Of a stretch of 64,000 nt of DNA, positions 17,526-26,937 are shown one piece after another. A program made the position numbers and the translations under genes. Origin of the DNA: Allomuricauda sp. TY007 (lineage in GTDB: Bacteria > Bacteroidota > Bacteroidia > Flavobacteriales > Flavobacteriaceae). The DNA lies in NCBI RefSeq assembly GCF_010468565.1, contig NZ_WUEG01000006.1, forward strand, positions 124,001-188,000, written 5' to 3'. Below the pieces are notes generated by a model. It made no database searches. It had not been told where the DNA came from and saw only the letters and a list, made by a program, of their open reading frames with translations. How positions within the stretch are numbered: position 1 is the first letter of the stretch; each line of letters opens with the position of its first letter.

Positions 17526-18329
17526 CTATTGCATGTTGATGGGGACATATTCCCCATTTTCTGGTTTTTCATAAAACACTTGAGGTTTGGAGGTCTCACT
17601 CAAGCTAACTTCTTCAAAAGTGACCGTACTGGCGGGCTCTAAAATTTTTCTTCCTTCATATTTGTGCCATGTAATGGATTTTGGGAGCAATAACCCGTTC
17701 ACATTTTGCCAATCATTATAATTGATCCATCTTACATTGTCCGAACTTTCTCCTGTTCGGTAAGTAACGGTATAGCCCAACCAAGCCATTTGATGGCTCT
17801 CAGGGTCAAAATGAATATAATACTCATCTTTAGATGAGGCACCAACTCCCGCCTCGTAAGCTATTTGGAGGCCGGGATATTTCTTCCCTTCGTACTTCAA
17901 ATCTTCAGTTGCGGAATACATGATGCCATCATCGGCCAACACAAAAGGCATGGCATAGAAATAAAACATCAAATTATGGTAAAACCCCGCATCACCTTTA
18001 TAAATTTCATCGGTGTTCAACAACCACGCTTGTTCGCCATCAAAACCCATTGAAAATTGTTCGGTATCAATTCTATCTTTTCTGGACCACAAGTCAATAG
18101 TATGTGTTTCGGGCAACTCAGGTTTTGGAAGAACATAAGACAATGTTCGTTGCTCTTTCCATTGCTCCAAACCACCATGTGCATCAAAAACTTTGACCAT
18201 GGCATCTGGATAAACAGCTTCGCTTTCTGAAATCTCCTGCGGAACAGACGCTTCATTTTTTTCGGCTTTGGGTTTTTGCTTACAGCCAGTCATTGCCAAA
18301 AAAAGTAATAGAATGGTTAATTTGTTCAT
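17526..18329 (-). CDS. Hypothetical lipoprotein (DUF6503-like)
   Basis: The 267-residue protein starts at the ATG at 18329, which gives a lipoprotein signal (LLLFLAMTGC, Cys16). An in-frame start further upstream would bury that signal and overlap the divergent methyltransferase gene. The mature part begins with an acidic linker and continues as a beta-rich domain with VFDAHGGLEQWKEQRTLSY, the opening typical of a flavobacterial lipoprotein family that I believe is DUF6503, and resembles LolA/LolB-like folds. Function is unknown. It is divergent from the RNA methyltransferase gene. Confidence 0.85.
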   Translation of the reverse strand: MNKLTILLLFLAMTGCKQKPKAEKNEASVPQEISESEAVYPDAMVKVFDAHGGLEQWKEQRTLSYVLPKPELPETHTIDLWSRKDRIDTEQFSMGFDGEQAWLLNTDEIYKGDAGFYHNLMFYFYAMPFVLADDGIMYSATEDLKYEGKKYPGLQIAYEAGVGASSKDEYYIHFDPESHQMAWLGYTVTYRTGESSDNVRWINYNDWQNVNGLLLPKSITWHKYEGRKILEPASTVTFEEVSLSETSKPQVFYEKPENGEYVPINMQ

Positions 18330-18399
18330 GAGATGAGTTTTATCAATTGGTCGAAAACCCCTTTTTATAATTACAGGAATGGCTATTTTTACCATGCGT

Positions 18400-19200
18400 A
18401 TGGAAGCTAAACTAATCAGTAGTGCCCAGAATCCCTTGGTAAAAAAGATTCTGCTACTCAAGGAAAAATCCCGAGAACGAAAAAAGACCGGGCTTTTTGT
18501 TGTAGAGGGACAACGGGAAATTGAATTGGCCCAAAAAGGAGGTTACATGCTACAGTCGCTACTTTTTTGTCCCGAAATTATGGGCTCCGCTACTATTGAA
18601 TCGTTTATCAAAGCTTCCAATCCAGAAATTATCCAAGTCTCCGAAGGCGTTTACGATAAAATTGCACACAGAGGCACTACAGAAGGTGTTCTTGGTTTAA
18701 TGCTGTCCAAAGACCATACATTGGAGAACATCAGCTTTAAAAACAAAACACCTTTGGTGCTGGTGGCCGAAGCTCCTGAAAAACCAGGAAATATCGGTGC
18801 CCTTCTGCGAACCGCCGATGCGGCCGCCGTGGACGCCGTTTTAATAGCAAACCCCAAATCCGACCTATATAGTCCAAACATTATACGTTCCAGCGTAGGT
18901 TGCCTTTTTACCAACCAAATAGGCGTGGGAACTACGGACGAAATCATTACTTTTTTACAAACCAACCAAATCAAAATTTACTGTGCTGCCTTAACCGCTT
19001 CCAAAAATTATGTGGAATGTGATTTTAAAGCCGCTTCGGCCTTAGTTATGGGTACCGAGGCCACTGGATTAACCGAAAATTGGCTTAAAAATTCCGACCA
19101 AAACATAATTATACCGATGCAGGGAGAAATAGACTCCATGAATGTTTCGGTATCCGCTGCAATACTTATATTTGAGGCGAAGCGCCAGCGCGGATTTTAA
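18400..19200 (+). CDS. TrmH/SpoU family RNA methyltransferase
   Basis: The 266-residue SPOUT enzyme 2'-O-methylates ribose in rRNA or tRNA. The N-terminal substrate-binding domain (SSAQNPLVKKI...GLFVVEG) is followed by the knotted SAM domain with motif 1 PGNIGALLRTADA (about 132-144), motif 2 VMGTEATGL and motif 3 MNVSVSAAI. The target nucleotide cannot be deduced. I chose the ATG at 18400 because MEAKLISSAQNP matches the family N-terminus; ATGs at 18379 and 18394 are possible. It sits 3 bases before the M48 protease gene. Confidence 0.93.
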   Translation: MEAKLISSAQNPLVKKILLLKEKSRERKKTGLFVVEGQREIELAQKGGYMLQSLLFCPEIMGSATIESFIKASNPEIIQVSEGVYDKIAHRGTTEGVLGLMLSKDHTLENISFKNKTPLVLVAEAPEKPGNIGALLRTADAAAVDAVLIANPKSDLYSPNIIRSSVGCLFTNQIGVGTTDEIITFLQTNQIKIYCAALTASKNYVECDFKAASALVMGTEATGLTENWLKNSDQNIIIPMQGEIDSMNVSVSAAILIFEAKRQRGF

Positions 19201-19203
19201 GCT

Positions 19204-20436
19204 ATGGAAAAAAATTCACTCTTTTACATTATACTGGCCATCCTTGTGGTTCAATACTTGGTTCACCAGTATTTGGAATACTTGAACGCCAAAAGGTTTA
19301 CATCTACGCTGCCCCCTGAACTTGTTGATGTTTTTGATGAGGAAGAATATCGAAAATCCCAACAATACAAGCAGACCAATTATAAATTTGGATTGATTTC
19401 CGATGGGTTTTCGCTAATAGTTACCATTTGTTTCCTATGGTTTGGGGGTTTTGAATGGGTAGACCAGTTAACCAGGTCCATCACAGAAAGTACCATTCCA
19501 ATGGCATTGATTTTCTTTGGAATCATTATGCTGGGGAGTGCTGTACTTGGACTGCCATTCTCCTACTATCGAACTTTTGTGATAGAGGAACAATATGGGT
19601 TCAACAAGACCACTAAATCCACTTTTTTGTCCGATAAAATAAAAGGAGGCATTCTCACCATCATACTTGGAGGAGGCATTTTGACCTTGTTTATACTGTT
19701 CTATCAGTCAACCGGACCTAATTTTTGGATTTATGCATGGGCTATGGTTGCTGTGGTCATCCTTTTCATCAATTTGTTCTATAGCCGCTTGATCGTACCA
19801 CTGTTCAACAAGCAAACACCACTTGAAGATGGGAGCCTAAAAAGCTCCATTGAAAACTATGCCCAGAAAGTGGGTTTTGAGCTCCAAAACATCTTTGTGA
19901 TCGATGGCTCCAAGCGTTCCACAAAGGCAAATGCTTATTTTTCGGGCTTTGGAAAAGAAAAACGCATCACCCTATTTGATACATTGATCAATGATTTGAC
20001 CGAAGATGAAATTGTGGCAGTATTGGCCCACGAAGTAGGTCACTATAAACGCAAACATATTATCGTTAATCTTATCGTATCACTGTTAACGACCGGATTG
20101 ACCTTGTTTATTTTATCCTTGTTCATCAACCATCCTGAAATATCGTTGGCCATTGGGGTGTCCACACCAAGTTTCCATGCTGCCTTGGTAGGTTTTGCAC
20201 TGTTGTACAGCCCAATCTCCGAAATCACCGGTTTGGTGATGAACTATTTATCGAGAAAATTCGAGTTCCAAGCCGACGATTTTGCTAAAACCACATTTGC
20301 TGCAACACCGCTGGTATCTTCCTTAAAAAAGTTATCCAAAAAAAGCTTGAGCAACTTAACACCACACCCCGCCTATGTTTTTGTGCACTACTCCCACCCA
20401 CCACTGGTGGAACGTATCCGAAACCTAAAGGCATAG
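19204..20436 (+). CDS. M48 family metallopeptidase (Ste24/CAAX protease-like)
   Basis: The 410-residue integral membrane zinc protease has several transmembrane helices, the zinc motif HEVGH (276-280, in AHEVGHYKRKH) and the third ligand region KFEFQADDFA (about 352-361). The overall layout matches eukaryotic Ste24/CAAX prenyl proteases, which bacteria use for membrane-protein quality control. The short C-terminal PHPAYVFVHYSHPPLVERI motif is the family's usual end. It lies 3 bases after the methyltransferase gene. Confidence 0.95.
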   Translation: MEKNSLFYIILAILVVQYLVHQYLEYLNAKRFTSTLPPELVDVFDEEEYRKSQQYKQTNYKFGLISDGFSLIVTICFLWFGGFEWVDQLTRSITESTIPMALIFFGIIMLGSAVLGLPFSYYRTFVIEEQYGFNKTTKSTFLSDKIKGGILTIILGGGILTLFILFYQSTGPNFWIYAWAMVAVVILFINLFYSRLIVPLFNKQTPLEDGSLKSSIENYAQKVGFELQNIFVIDGSKRSTKANAYFSGFGKEKRITLFDTLINDLTEDEIVAVLAHEVGHYKRKHIIVNLIVSLLTTGLTLFILSLFINHPEISLAIGVSTPSFHAALVGFALLYSPISEITGLVMNYLSRKFEFQADDFAKTTFAATPLVSSLKKLSKKSLSNLTPHPAYVFVHYSHPPLVERIRNLKA

Positions 20437-20480
20437 TTTTTGTTGTTTAGATAATAAGATTGTAGTAAATTTAAAATACT

Positions 20481-22685
20481 ATGACAGAGGCTGCTATTGA
20501 AAAAGAGAACAAGGAGATTGCGAAGCAGTACAAGGAATTACTTCGCATAAGCTACCAGACGCTCACGGATGAGGACAAGAAGTTGATTCGTTCTGCGTTT
20601 GATGTGGCCGTGGATGCCCATAAGGATCAACGACGTAAATCAGGGGAAGCGTATATTTTCCACCCGATCGCAGTGGCCAAGATCGTAGCATCCAAAATTG
20701 GCTTGGATGCCGTTTCCATTGCCTCTGCCCTACTCCATGATGTAGTTGAAGACACGCCATATACTTTGGCTGATATTGAGCGGATGTTTGGCGAGACCGT
20801 TGCCCGAATTGTGGACGGACTCACCAAAATTGCCCACCTGAAAAAGGACAAAGACATTAGTCAGCAAGCAGAGAACTTTAGAAAAATGCTGCTGACCTTG
20901 CATGATGATGTTCGGGTAATCATTATTAAGATCGCAGACCGTTACCACAATATGCTCACCATGGAATCCATGCCGGAGCATAAACAGGTGAAAATTGCAT
21001 CCGAAACGCTTTACATCTACGCTCCTTTGGCACACCGGATAGGTCTGTACAATATCAAGACTCATCTGGAAGACCTTTCTTTAAAATACACGGAGCCTGA
21101 AGTATACAACGACATTCAGGCCAAAATAGAAGGGACCGAGGAGGAAAGTTCGGCCTATATCGAAGATTTCGCCAACGTAATCCGGACATCCTTGGACAAG
21201 GAAGGCTTGAATTATTACATCAAAGGCCGAATGAAGTCCATCTTCTCCATTCGCAGGAAGATGAAGGCCCAAAATGTTTCTTTTGACGAAGTATACGATA
21301 AATTCGCCATCCGGATTATATACAAATCCGATAGAAAGAACGAGAAATTCCTCGCCTGGAAAATCTATTCCATTGTTACCGACCACTTCACTCCTAACCC
21401 CATCCGATTACGTGACTGGATTACTTCACCAAAATCCACTGGTTACGAAGCGCTACACATTACAGTAATGGGCCCCAAGGGCAAATGGGTAGAGGTACAG
21501 ATCAGAAGTGAGCGCATGCACGAAATCGCCGAAAAAGGCTATGCGGCACACTTTAAATACAAGCATGGGGCACAAAAAGAACAAGGTATAGAAGAATGGC
21601 TGAACAAATTACAGGAAGCACTGGAAAGTGCCAATGGCAATGCTGTTGATTTTGTTGAAGAGTTCAAACTGAACCTATACTCCAAAGAAATATTTGTGTT
21701 TACCCCGAAAGGAGACTTAAAATCAATGCCAAAAGGTGCTACGGCTTTGGATTTTGCGTTCAACATTCACACTGAAATCGGTTTAAGGACCCGCGGTGCC
21801 AAAGTAAATGGGAAACTGGTTCCGCTTGGAACCAAGCTGCGCAGTGGCGACCAAGTGGAGATTATAACTTCGGAAAGCGCCAAACCCACCCAAAACTGGT
21901 TGGATTATGCCGAAACAGCGCGAGCACGTTCCAAAATAAAATCATCACTTAGCGAAGAGAAAAAAGAGGTTGCCGAAGAAGGAAAGGAGATATTGCGACG
22001 CAAGCTGAAAGCTCAAAAAATAAACCTGAACGAGGACACCATCAACAAACTGGTAACTTTCTTTAAATTAAAGACCAGCTTGGATTTGTTCTACAGGGTG
22101 GGTATCGGGGTTATTGACAACGATAAGCTGAAGGACTTCTCTTCTTCCTATCATAATGCCTTCATCAATTTCTTTAAGAACAGGATGCGTAAAACCCCTG
22201 CCCCAAAAGATGTTGATAAAAACGAAATTACCACCAAGTACGATTTACTTGTATTTGGAAAGGAAGAAGAAAGGCTAAACTACAAATTGTCCCAATGCTG
22301 TAACCCTATTCCTGGCGACGATGTCTTTGGTTTTGTAAGTGTAAATGATGGCATCAAAGTGCATAAGAAGAATTGCCCCAATGCCATCTCACTGCAATCC
22401 AACTATGCCTACCGGATCATAAGCGCCAAATGGATAGATTCCACACAGGAAGAATTTTCCGTGGATATCAAAATCACGGGTATCGATAATATGGGGTTGG
22501 TGAAAGACATCACCAAGATTATCTCGGAAAACATGCACGTAAATATGCGCAACCTTAACTTTAGCGCAGATGGAGGCACCTTCAAGGGAAAAATCACTTT
22601 GGTCGTGAAAAACAATAACATCCTTAAAAGATTAATGAACAGTTTAAAGCAGGTCGAAGGGATAGATAAAGTAACCAGAATTTAA
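20481..22685 (+). CDS. Bifunctional (p)ppGpp synthetase/hydrolase RelA/SpoT
   Basis: The 734-residue long RSH protein makes and degrades (p)ppGpp in the stringent response. Domains in order: HD hydrolase with HDVVEDT (about 89-95), synthetase (about 240-360, with RDWITSPKSTGYEALH), TGS (about 405-465, starting KEIFVFTPKGDLKSMPKG), conserved cysteines in LSQCCNPIPGDDVFGF, and ACT (about 660-734). Hydrolase residues are intact, so both activities are expected. It is followed by fur and purA, a conserved flavobacterial order, and purA makes the nucleotide pathway link to ppGpp. Confidence 0.96.
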   Translation: MTEAAIEKENKEIAKQYKELLRISYQTLTDEDKKLIRSAFDVAVDAHKDQRRKSGEAYIFHPIAVAKIVASKIGLDAVSIASALLHDVVEDTPYTLADIERMFGETVARIVDGLTKIAHLKKDKDISQQAENFRKMLLTLHDDVRVIIIKIADRYHNMLTMESMPEHKQVKIASETLYIYAPLAHRIGLYNIKTHLEDLSLKYTEPEVYNDIQAKIEGTEEESSAYIEDFANVIRTSLDKEGLNYYIKGRMKSIFSIRRKMKAQNVSFDEVYDKFAIRIIYKSDRKNEKFLAWKIYSIVTDHFTPNPIRLRDWITSPKSTGYEALHITVMGPKGKWVEVQIRSERMHEIAEKGYAAHFKYKHGAQKEQGIEEWLNKLQEALESANGNAVDFVEEFKLNLYSKEIFVFTPKGDLKSMPKGATALDFAFNIHTEIGLRTRGAKVNGKLVPLGTKLRSGDQVEIITSESAKPTQNWLDYAETARARSKIKSSLSEEKKEVAEEGKEILRRKLKAQKINLNEDTINKLVTFFKLKTSLDLFYRVGIGVIDNDKLKDFSSSYHNAFINFFKNRMRKTPAPKDVDKNEITTKYDLLVFGKEEERLNYKLSQCCNPIPGDDVFGFVSVNDGIKVHKKNCPNAISLQSNYAYRIISAKWIDSTQEEFSVDIKITGIDNMGLVKDITKIISENMHVNMRNLNFSADGGTFKGKITLVVKNNNILKRLMNSLKQVEGIDKVTRI

Positions 22686-22695
22686 TTTTTAACTG

Positions 22696-22703
22696 TACCT
22701 TTG
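22696..22703 (+). promoter_or_regulatory. -7 element ahead of fur
   Basis: TACCTTTG fits TAnnTTTG and lies 23 bases before the fur ATG, in the 41-base gap after relA/spoT. No matching -33 element is evident. Confidence 0.45.
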
Positions 22704-22726
22704 TGCCTTAGCATAGGTAGAAAGCC

Positions 22727-23182
22727 ATGGGAAACAATAAAAATCAGGAAATTGTAAAAAACGTGTTCACCTCGTTCCTAGAGGAAAAAGGACACCGTAA
22801 AACCCCTGAACGCTACGCCATTTTACAGGAAATTTACGAAAGTGACGATCATTTTGATGTGGAATCGCTCTACATTAAAATGAAAACAAAAAACTACAGG
22901 GTAAGCCGTGCCACACTCTACAATACCATAGAGCTTTTGTTGGAGTGCAAGTTGGTTCGTAAACACCAGTTCGGCAAAAATCAAGCCCAGTACGAGAAAT
23001 CATATTTTGACCGTCAGCACGATCACGTCATTTTGACCGATACTGGCGAAGTAGTGGAATTTTGCGACCCGCGCATTCAATCCATAAAAAAAACAATTGA
23101 AGAGGTTTTTGATATTAAGATCAACAATCACTCATTATATTTCTACGGAACTCGAAACAAAGAAAAAAACCTAACTGAATAA
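22727..23182 (+). CDS. Fur family transcriptional regulator
   Basis: The 151-residue protein has the Fur winged helix ([28 protein letters not shown]...[14 protein letters not shown]) and the dimerisation domain with the regulatory metal site around RQHDHV (about 97-102). The structural-zinc CxxC of most Fur proteins is absent: the site reads [12 protein letters not shown], with one cysteine. Whether it senses iron, zinc or peroxide cannot be decided. It lies 14 bases upstream of purA, and dps follows purA, so PerR-like or iron-related control of dps is possible but unproven. Confidence 0.94.
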   Translation: MGNNKNQEIVKNVFTSFLEEKGHRKTPERYAILQEIYESDDHFDVESLYIKMKTKNYRVSRATLYNTIELLLECKLVRKHQFGKNQAQYEKSYFDRQHDHVILTDTGEVVEFCDPRIQSIKKTIEEVFDIKINNHSLYFYGTRNKEKNLTE

Positions 23183-23196
23183 CACCCTAACATTAC

Positions 23197-24465
23197 ATGG
23201 TAGATTTATTGCTTGGACTCCAATGGGGAGACGAAGGAAAAGGAAAAATTGTTGATGTACTGACCAAGGAATACGATATTATAGCCCGATTTCAAGGAGG
23301 GCCCAACGCAGGCCACACCTTGGAGTTTGATGGCATAAAGCACGTTCTGCACACCATCCCCTCTGGGATATTCCATGAAAACGCCATTAATGTTGTGGGC
23401 AACGGAGTTGTGATAGACCCCGTAATCTTCAAGAAAGAATTGGACAACTTGGAGAAGTTCAATATTGATATCGAATCCAAGCTTTTCATTTCTCGCAAAG
23501 CACATCTGATATTACCAACGCACCGTTTATTGGATGCGGCCTCAGAAGCTTCCAAAGGCAAAGCCAAAATTGGTTCCACCCTTAAGGGCATTGGCCCAAC
23601 TTATATGGACAAAACAGGCCGTAACGGTATGCGTGTCGGTGACCTTGAGTTTGACGATTGGAAAACAAAATATCGCGCACTTGCCAATAAGCACGAAGCC
23701 ATGATCGATTTTTACGATGTGGATATCCAATACAATTTGGCAGAACTTGAAGCAGAATTTTGTGAAGGTGTGGAAACGCTTAAAAAATTGACCTTTATAG
23801 ATAGTGAGGAGTACATTTTTAAAGCACAGTCCGAAGGCAAGAAAATCTTGGCCGAAGGTGCCCAAGGCTCTTTATTGGATATTGATTTCGGCACCTATCC
23901 TTTTGTAACATCGTCCAACACTACGGCAGCCGGTGCTTGTACCGGATTGGGCGTAGCTCCCAACAATATTAAAAGAGTTTTGGGAATATTCAAGGCCTAT
24001 ACTACCCGTGTAGGCAGCGGACCGTTCCCTACCGAACTTTTTGACGAGGATGGGGCAAGAATGGCAAAAACAGGTAACGAATTCGGTGCCACTACCGGAA
24101 GACCACGGCGTTGCGGTTGGTTAGATTTGGTTGCCCTTAAATATGCGGTCCAAATCAATGGCGTTACAGAACTTATGATGATGAAAGCCGACGTTTTGAG
24201 CGGTTTTGAAACCATCAAGGTTTGTACAGCCTACAAATATAAGGGAGAGGAAATTCAGCATTTGCCTTACAATATTGAAGAAGAATACGTAACCCCTGTG
24301 TATACCGAAATGAAAGGTTGGGCCAAAGACCTAACCAAACTTACAAAGACAGAGGAATTACCTACTGCGCTGAACGACTATATCACGTTCTTGGAAGATC
24401 AATTAAATGTACCCATTAAAATCGTATCCGTAGGCCCCGACAGGCTTCAAACTATTCATAGGTAA
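23197..24465 (+). CDS. purA: Adenylosuccinate synthase
   Basis: The enzyme joins IMP and aspartate using GTP, the first committed step to AMP. The 422-residue protein has the P-loop-like GLQWGDEGKGKIVD at the N-terminus (about 6-19), GPNAGHT, and the typical GTKGIGPTYMDK equivalent (LKGIGPTYMDK) and RVGSGPFPTEL segments. Length is normal for the family. It is the third gene of relA/spoT-fur-purA. PurA is a known target of ppGpp in other bacteria. Confidence 0.98.
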   Translation: MVDLLLGLQWGDEGKGKIVDVLTKEYDIIARFQGGPNAGHTLEFDGIKHVLHTIPSGIFHENAINVVGNGVVIDPVIFKKELDNLEKFNIDIESKLFISRKAHLILPTHRLLDAASEASKGKAKIGSTLKGIGPTYMDKTGRNGMRVGDLEFDDWKTKYRALANKHEAMIDFYDVDIQYNLAELEAEFCEGVETLKKLTFIDSEEYIFKAQSEGKKILAEGAQGSLLDIDFGTYPFVTSSNTTAAGACTGLGVAPNNIKRVLGIFKAYTTRVGSGPFPTELFDEDGARMAKTGNEFGATTGRPRRCGWLDLVALKYAVQINGVTELMMMKADVLSGFETIKVCTAYKYKGEEIQHLPYNIEEEYVTPVYTEMKGWAKDLTKLTKTEELPTALNDYITFLEDQLNVPIKIVSVGPDRLQTIHR

Positions 24466-24504
24466 GCTATCAAAGTAGTTTTTCAGTATCTAAAACATTG
24501 CCTT

Positions 24505-24522
24505 ATGTGACTTATATCACTT
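24505..24522 (+). promoter_or_regulatory. CRP/FNR-like dyad upstream of dps
   Basis: TGTGA (24506-24510), six bases, then TCAC (24517-24520) closely matches the TGTGA-N6-TCACA pattern recognised by CRP/FNR-family activators. It is centred at about 24513.5. A near-consensus -7 element TATCTTTA lies at 24543-24550, placing the dyad centre near -43, the classical class II activator position. Confidence 0.5.
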
Positions 24523-24574
24523 TAAGTGCACGACATTTGCTTTATCTTTAATTCAACTCTAAAAATAAAGCGAT

Positions 24575-25054
24575 ATGACTGATAAACTCAATCAAATAGG
24601 ACTTGACAAACAAGCTTCGAGCGACCTATCCGACAAACTGAACGAACTTTTGGCCAACTATCAAATTTTCTATATGAATGCCCGTGGATTCCATTGGAAC
24701 ATTAAGGGTGAAAAGTTTTTTGAACTTCACGCAAAGTTTGAAGAACTCTATAACGATTCATTGATAAAAATTGATGAAATTGCCGAAAGAATCTTGACCT
24801 TGGGCTTTACTCCTTTACATAACTATGCCGATTATTCAGCACTATCCAAGATTAAAGCTGCAAAGAATGTATCAAGTGGCAAGGAAGCTGTTCAGGCAAT
24901 CCTAAATGGCTATGAAGTCCTTCTCCCTTTGGAAAGGGAACTTTTGGAAATGTCCGCCGACTCCAACGATGAGGGCACCAACGCCTTGATGAGCGATTAT
25001 ATCCGTGAACAGGAAAAGCTCATTTGGATGTACTCTGCATTTTTAAACAAATAA
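24575..25054 (+). CDS. dps: DNA-protecting ferritin-like protein Dps
   Basis: The 159-residue protein forms dodecamers that oxidise and store iron and protect DNA in stationary phase and under peroxide stress. The intersubunit ferroxidase ligands are visible: GFHWN (about 38-42), LHAKFEELYND and the IDEIAERIL helix. The N-terminal tail is short, so direct DNA binding by a lysine tail is not obvious. It is monocistronic, with a CRP/FNR-like dyad and a -7-like element upstream. Confidence 0.96.
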   Translation: MTDKLNQIGLDKQASSDLSDKLNELLANYQIFYMNARGFHWNIKGEKFFELHAKFEELYNDSLIKIDEIAERILTLGFTPLHNYADYSALSKIKAAKNVSSGKEAVQAILNGYEVLLPLERELLEMSADSNDEGTNALMSDYIREQEKLIWMYSAFLNK

Positions 25055-25214
25055 ATTATATGCAAAGGAGGTTTTTTATTACAACACCTACCATTGCAGA
25101 CAAACTATGTTTTCCTTAAAACACGGAAAGTATAATAAAATGTGAGGCTGCAATCATTTGGAGCAGAAATGCCAAAGCTTTCTAAACGATATATGCCACG
25201 TCCGTTAAAAATCC

Positions 25215-25222
25215 TACTTTTG
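25215..25222 (+). promoter_or_regulatory. -7 element of the OstA-like gene
   Basis: TACTTTTG matches TAnnTTTG and ends 11 bases before the ATG at 25234. The rest of the 179-base spacer after dps holds no gene I can support. Confidence 0.4.
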
Positions 25223-25233
25223 GGCAAAATTTT

Positions 25234-26937
25234 ATGGACTTGAAAAGCATTTCATTTCTCATTCTATCACTTTTCGCTTTTAGCGTTTTTGCCCAAGAAC
25301 AAGAACCCAAAGGAGAAAGGCAAATAAATATTGTTTACGGAGCAAACTTCACCAAGGACGAGGCTCAATTTCCTGGCGCATCCATTTTCAGCAAGGATGA
25401 TGAGCGACAGGTACAGTTTGAACACCAAGGTGCAGACCTTTGGTGCGATATTGCTATTTTTTATGCCGAAGAGAACCGCTTAAAGGCAATTGGCAACATT
25501 CGATTACAGCAAGGGGATTCCATAGAAATGAACAGTGCGAAACTGGATTGGAATGGCAATACCAGCTTGGCCAAGGCCTGGGAGAAAGTGGACCTCACCA
25601 ACGGTCAGATGACATTGACCACCGATACCCTTTACTTTGATAGGGAAAAACAAGAGGCATACTACAATTCGGGCGGCAAGGTAGTAGATTCCGCCAATGT
25701 GCTTACCAGCAAAGTGGGCACCTATTTCATAACACCAAAGAAGTACCAGTTCCAGCGAAATGTACATATAGACAATCCAGATTATATCATAGATTCTGAG
25801 CAGTTGGACTACTACACTACCTCCAAAAATGCCTACATGTACGGTCCATCCACCATAACAGGCGAAGAATATAAGATTTACTGCGAACGTGGGTTCTACG
25901 ACACCAAAATAGAACAAGGCTACGGCATTAAGAATACCCGCATTGATTACGACAATAAAATCATAGAGGGGGACAGCCTTTATTTTGACAAAGCAACCGA
26001 ATTTGCCTCGGCCACCAACAACATCCAGATTACGGACACCATCAACAATGGAGTGATCAGAGCCCACTATGCCGAGGTACACAAGGCTAAAGATTCCGTT
26101 TTTGCGACCAAAAGGGCGGTTTCCATCAGTTTGGTGCAAAAAGATTCGCTTTATATGCACGGAGATACTTTGATGGTAACAGGAAAAGAAGAGGAACGCA
26201 TCGTAAGAGCTTTCAGAAATGCCAAATTCTTCAAAACCGACTTAAGCGGGAAATCGGACTCCATTCATTTTGATGAGAGAACGGGGGTCACCGAGTTGAT
26301 CACAGACCCGATTTTATGGAATGTGGACAATCAAATCACAGGTGATAGCATTCATTTGATATCCGATATGGAGACCGACAAACTGGATTCCTTAAAAGTG
26401 ATAGAAAATGCCTTTATTATTTCGTTGGATACCATTAGTGGTACTGGGTACAATCAAGCCAAGGGCAAAAATCTCTTTGGAAAGTTCATAGAAAACGAAC
26501 TCAAAATCATTGATTTGGTCCAAAACACCGAGGTGATTTATTACGTCTACAACGATGACGAAGAGCTCATTGGAATTGACAAGACCATTTGCAGTAAGAT
26601 TCGATTGCTCATGGCCGATAACGACATTGAGGACATTACCTTTTTCGTAAATCCAGATGGGGATATATTTCCCGAGACTGATTTGCCCGTTGAAAGCCGA
26701 AAATTAAAAGGTTTTGTTTGGCGTGGCGATGAGCGGATCATGTCCAAAGAAGAAATTTTTGATGAAGACGACAATAATATCGAACTAGTTAAAATTAGGG
26801 GAATAGACAGCCCTATTGATATTGATGCAGAGGAAAACGAACGGCAGAAAAACCAAAACGACCCTATAAATGCACCTAATTCCAAGGCTGTAAAACCCAA
26901 AAAGCCCGTTCTTAAAAAGAAAGCACAGACCCCATAA
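25234..26937 (+). CDS. OstA-like protein (LPS transport LptA/LptD-N type)
   Basis: The 567-residue exported protein (signal peptide to FSVFAQ, about residue 20) consists of repeated beta strands of the OstA/LptA jelly-roll type over about 40-450, with recurring phrases such as LYFD, AYYNSGGKVVDS and DSIHF. This fold carries lipopolysaccharide across the periplasm. It is much longer than E. coli LptA and lacks the LptD barrel. The C-terminus is acidic and then proline/lysine-rich (KPKKPVLKKK). Its stop overlaps the aminotransferase start by one base. The link to LPS is from fold recognition. Confidence 0.87.
   Translation: MDLKSISFLILSLFAFSVFAQEQEPKGERQINIVYGANFTKDEAQFPGASIFSKDDERQVQFEHQGADLWCDIAIFYAEENRLKAIGNIRLQQGDSIEMNSAKLDWNGNTSLAKAWEKVDLTNGQMTLTTDTLYFDREKQEAYYNSGGKVVDSANVLTSKVGTYFITPKKYQFQRNVHIDNPDYIIDSEQLDYYTTSKNAYMYGPSTITGEEYKIYCERGFYDTKIEQGYGIKNTRIDYDNKIIEGDSLYFDKATEFASATNNIQITDTINNGVIRAHYAEVHKAKDSVFATKRAVSISLVQKDSLYMHGDTLMVTGKEEERIVRAFRNAKFFKTDLSGKSDSIHFDERTGVTELITDPILWNVDNQITGDSIHLISDMETDKLDSLKVIENAFIISLDTISGTGYNQAKGKNLFGKFIENELKIIDLVQNTEVIYYVYNDDEELIGIDKTICSKIRLLMADNDIEDITFFVNPDGDIFPETDLPVESRKLKGFVWRGDERIMSKEEIFDEDDNNIELVKIRGIDSPIDIDAEENERQKNQNDPINAPNSKAVKPKKPVLKKKAQTP

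Noticed and set aside
25504..26160. 218-codon minus-strand frame inside the OstA-like gene
   Set aside because: It is fully antisense to a coherent signal-peptide protein and has no recognisable domain.
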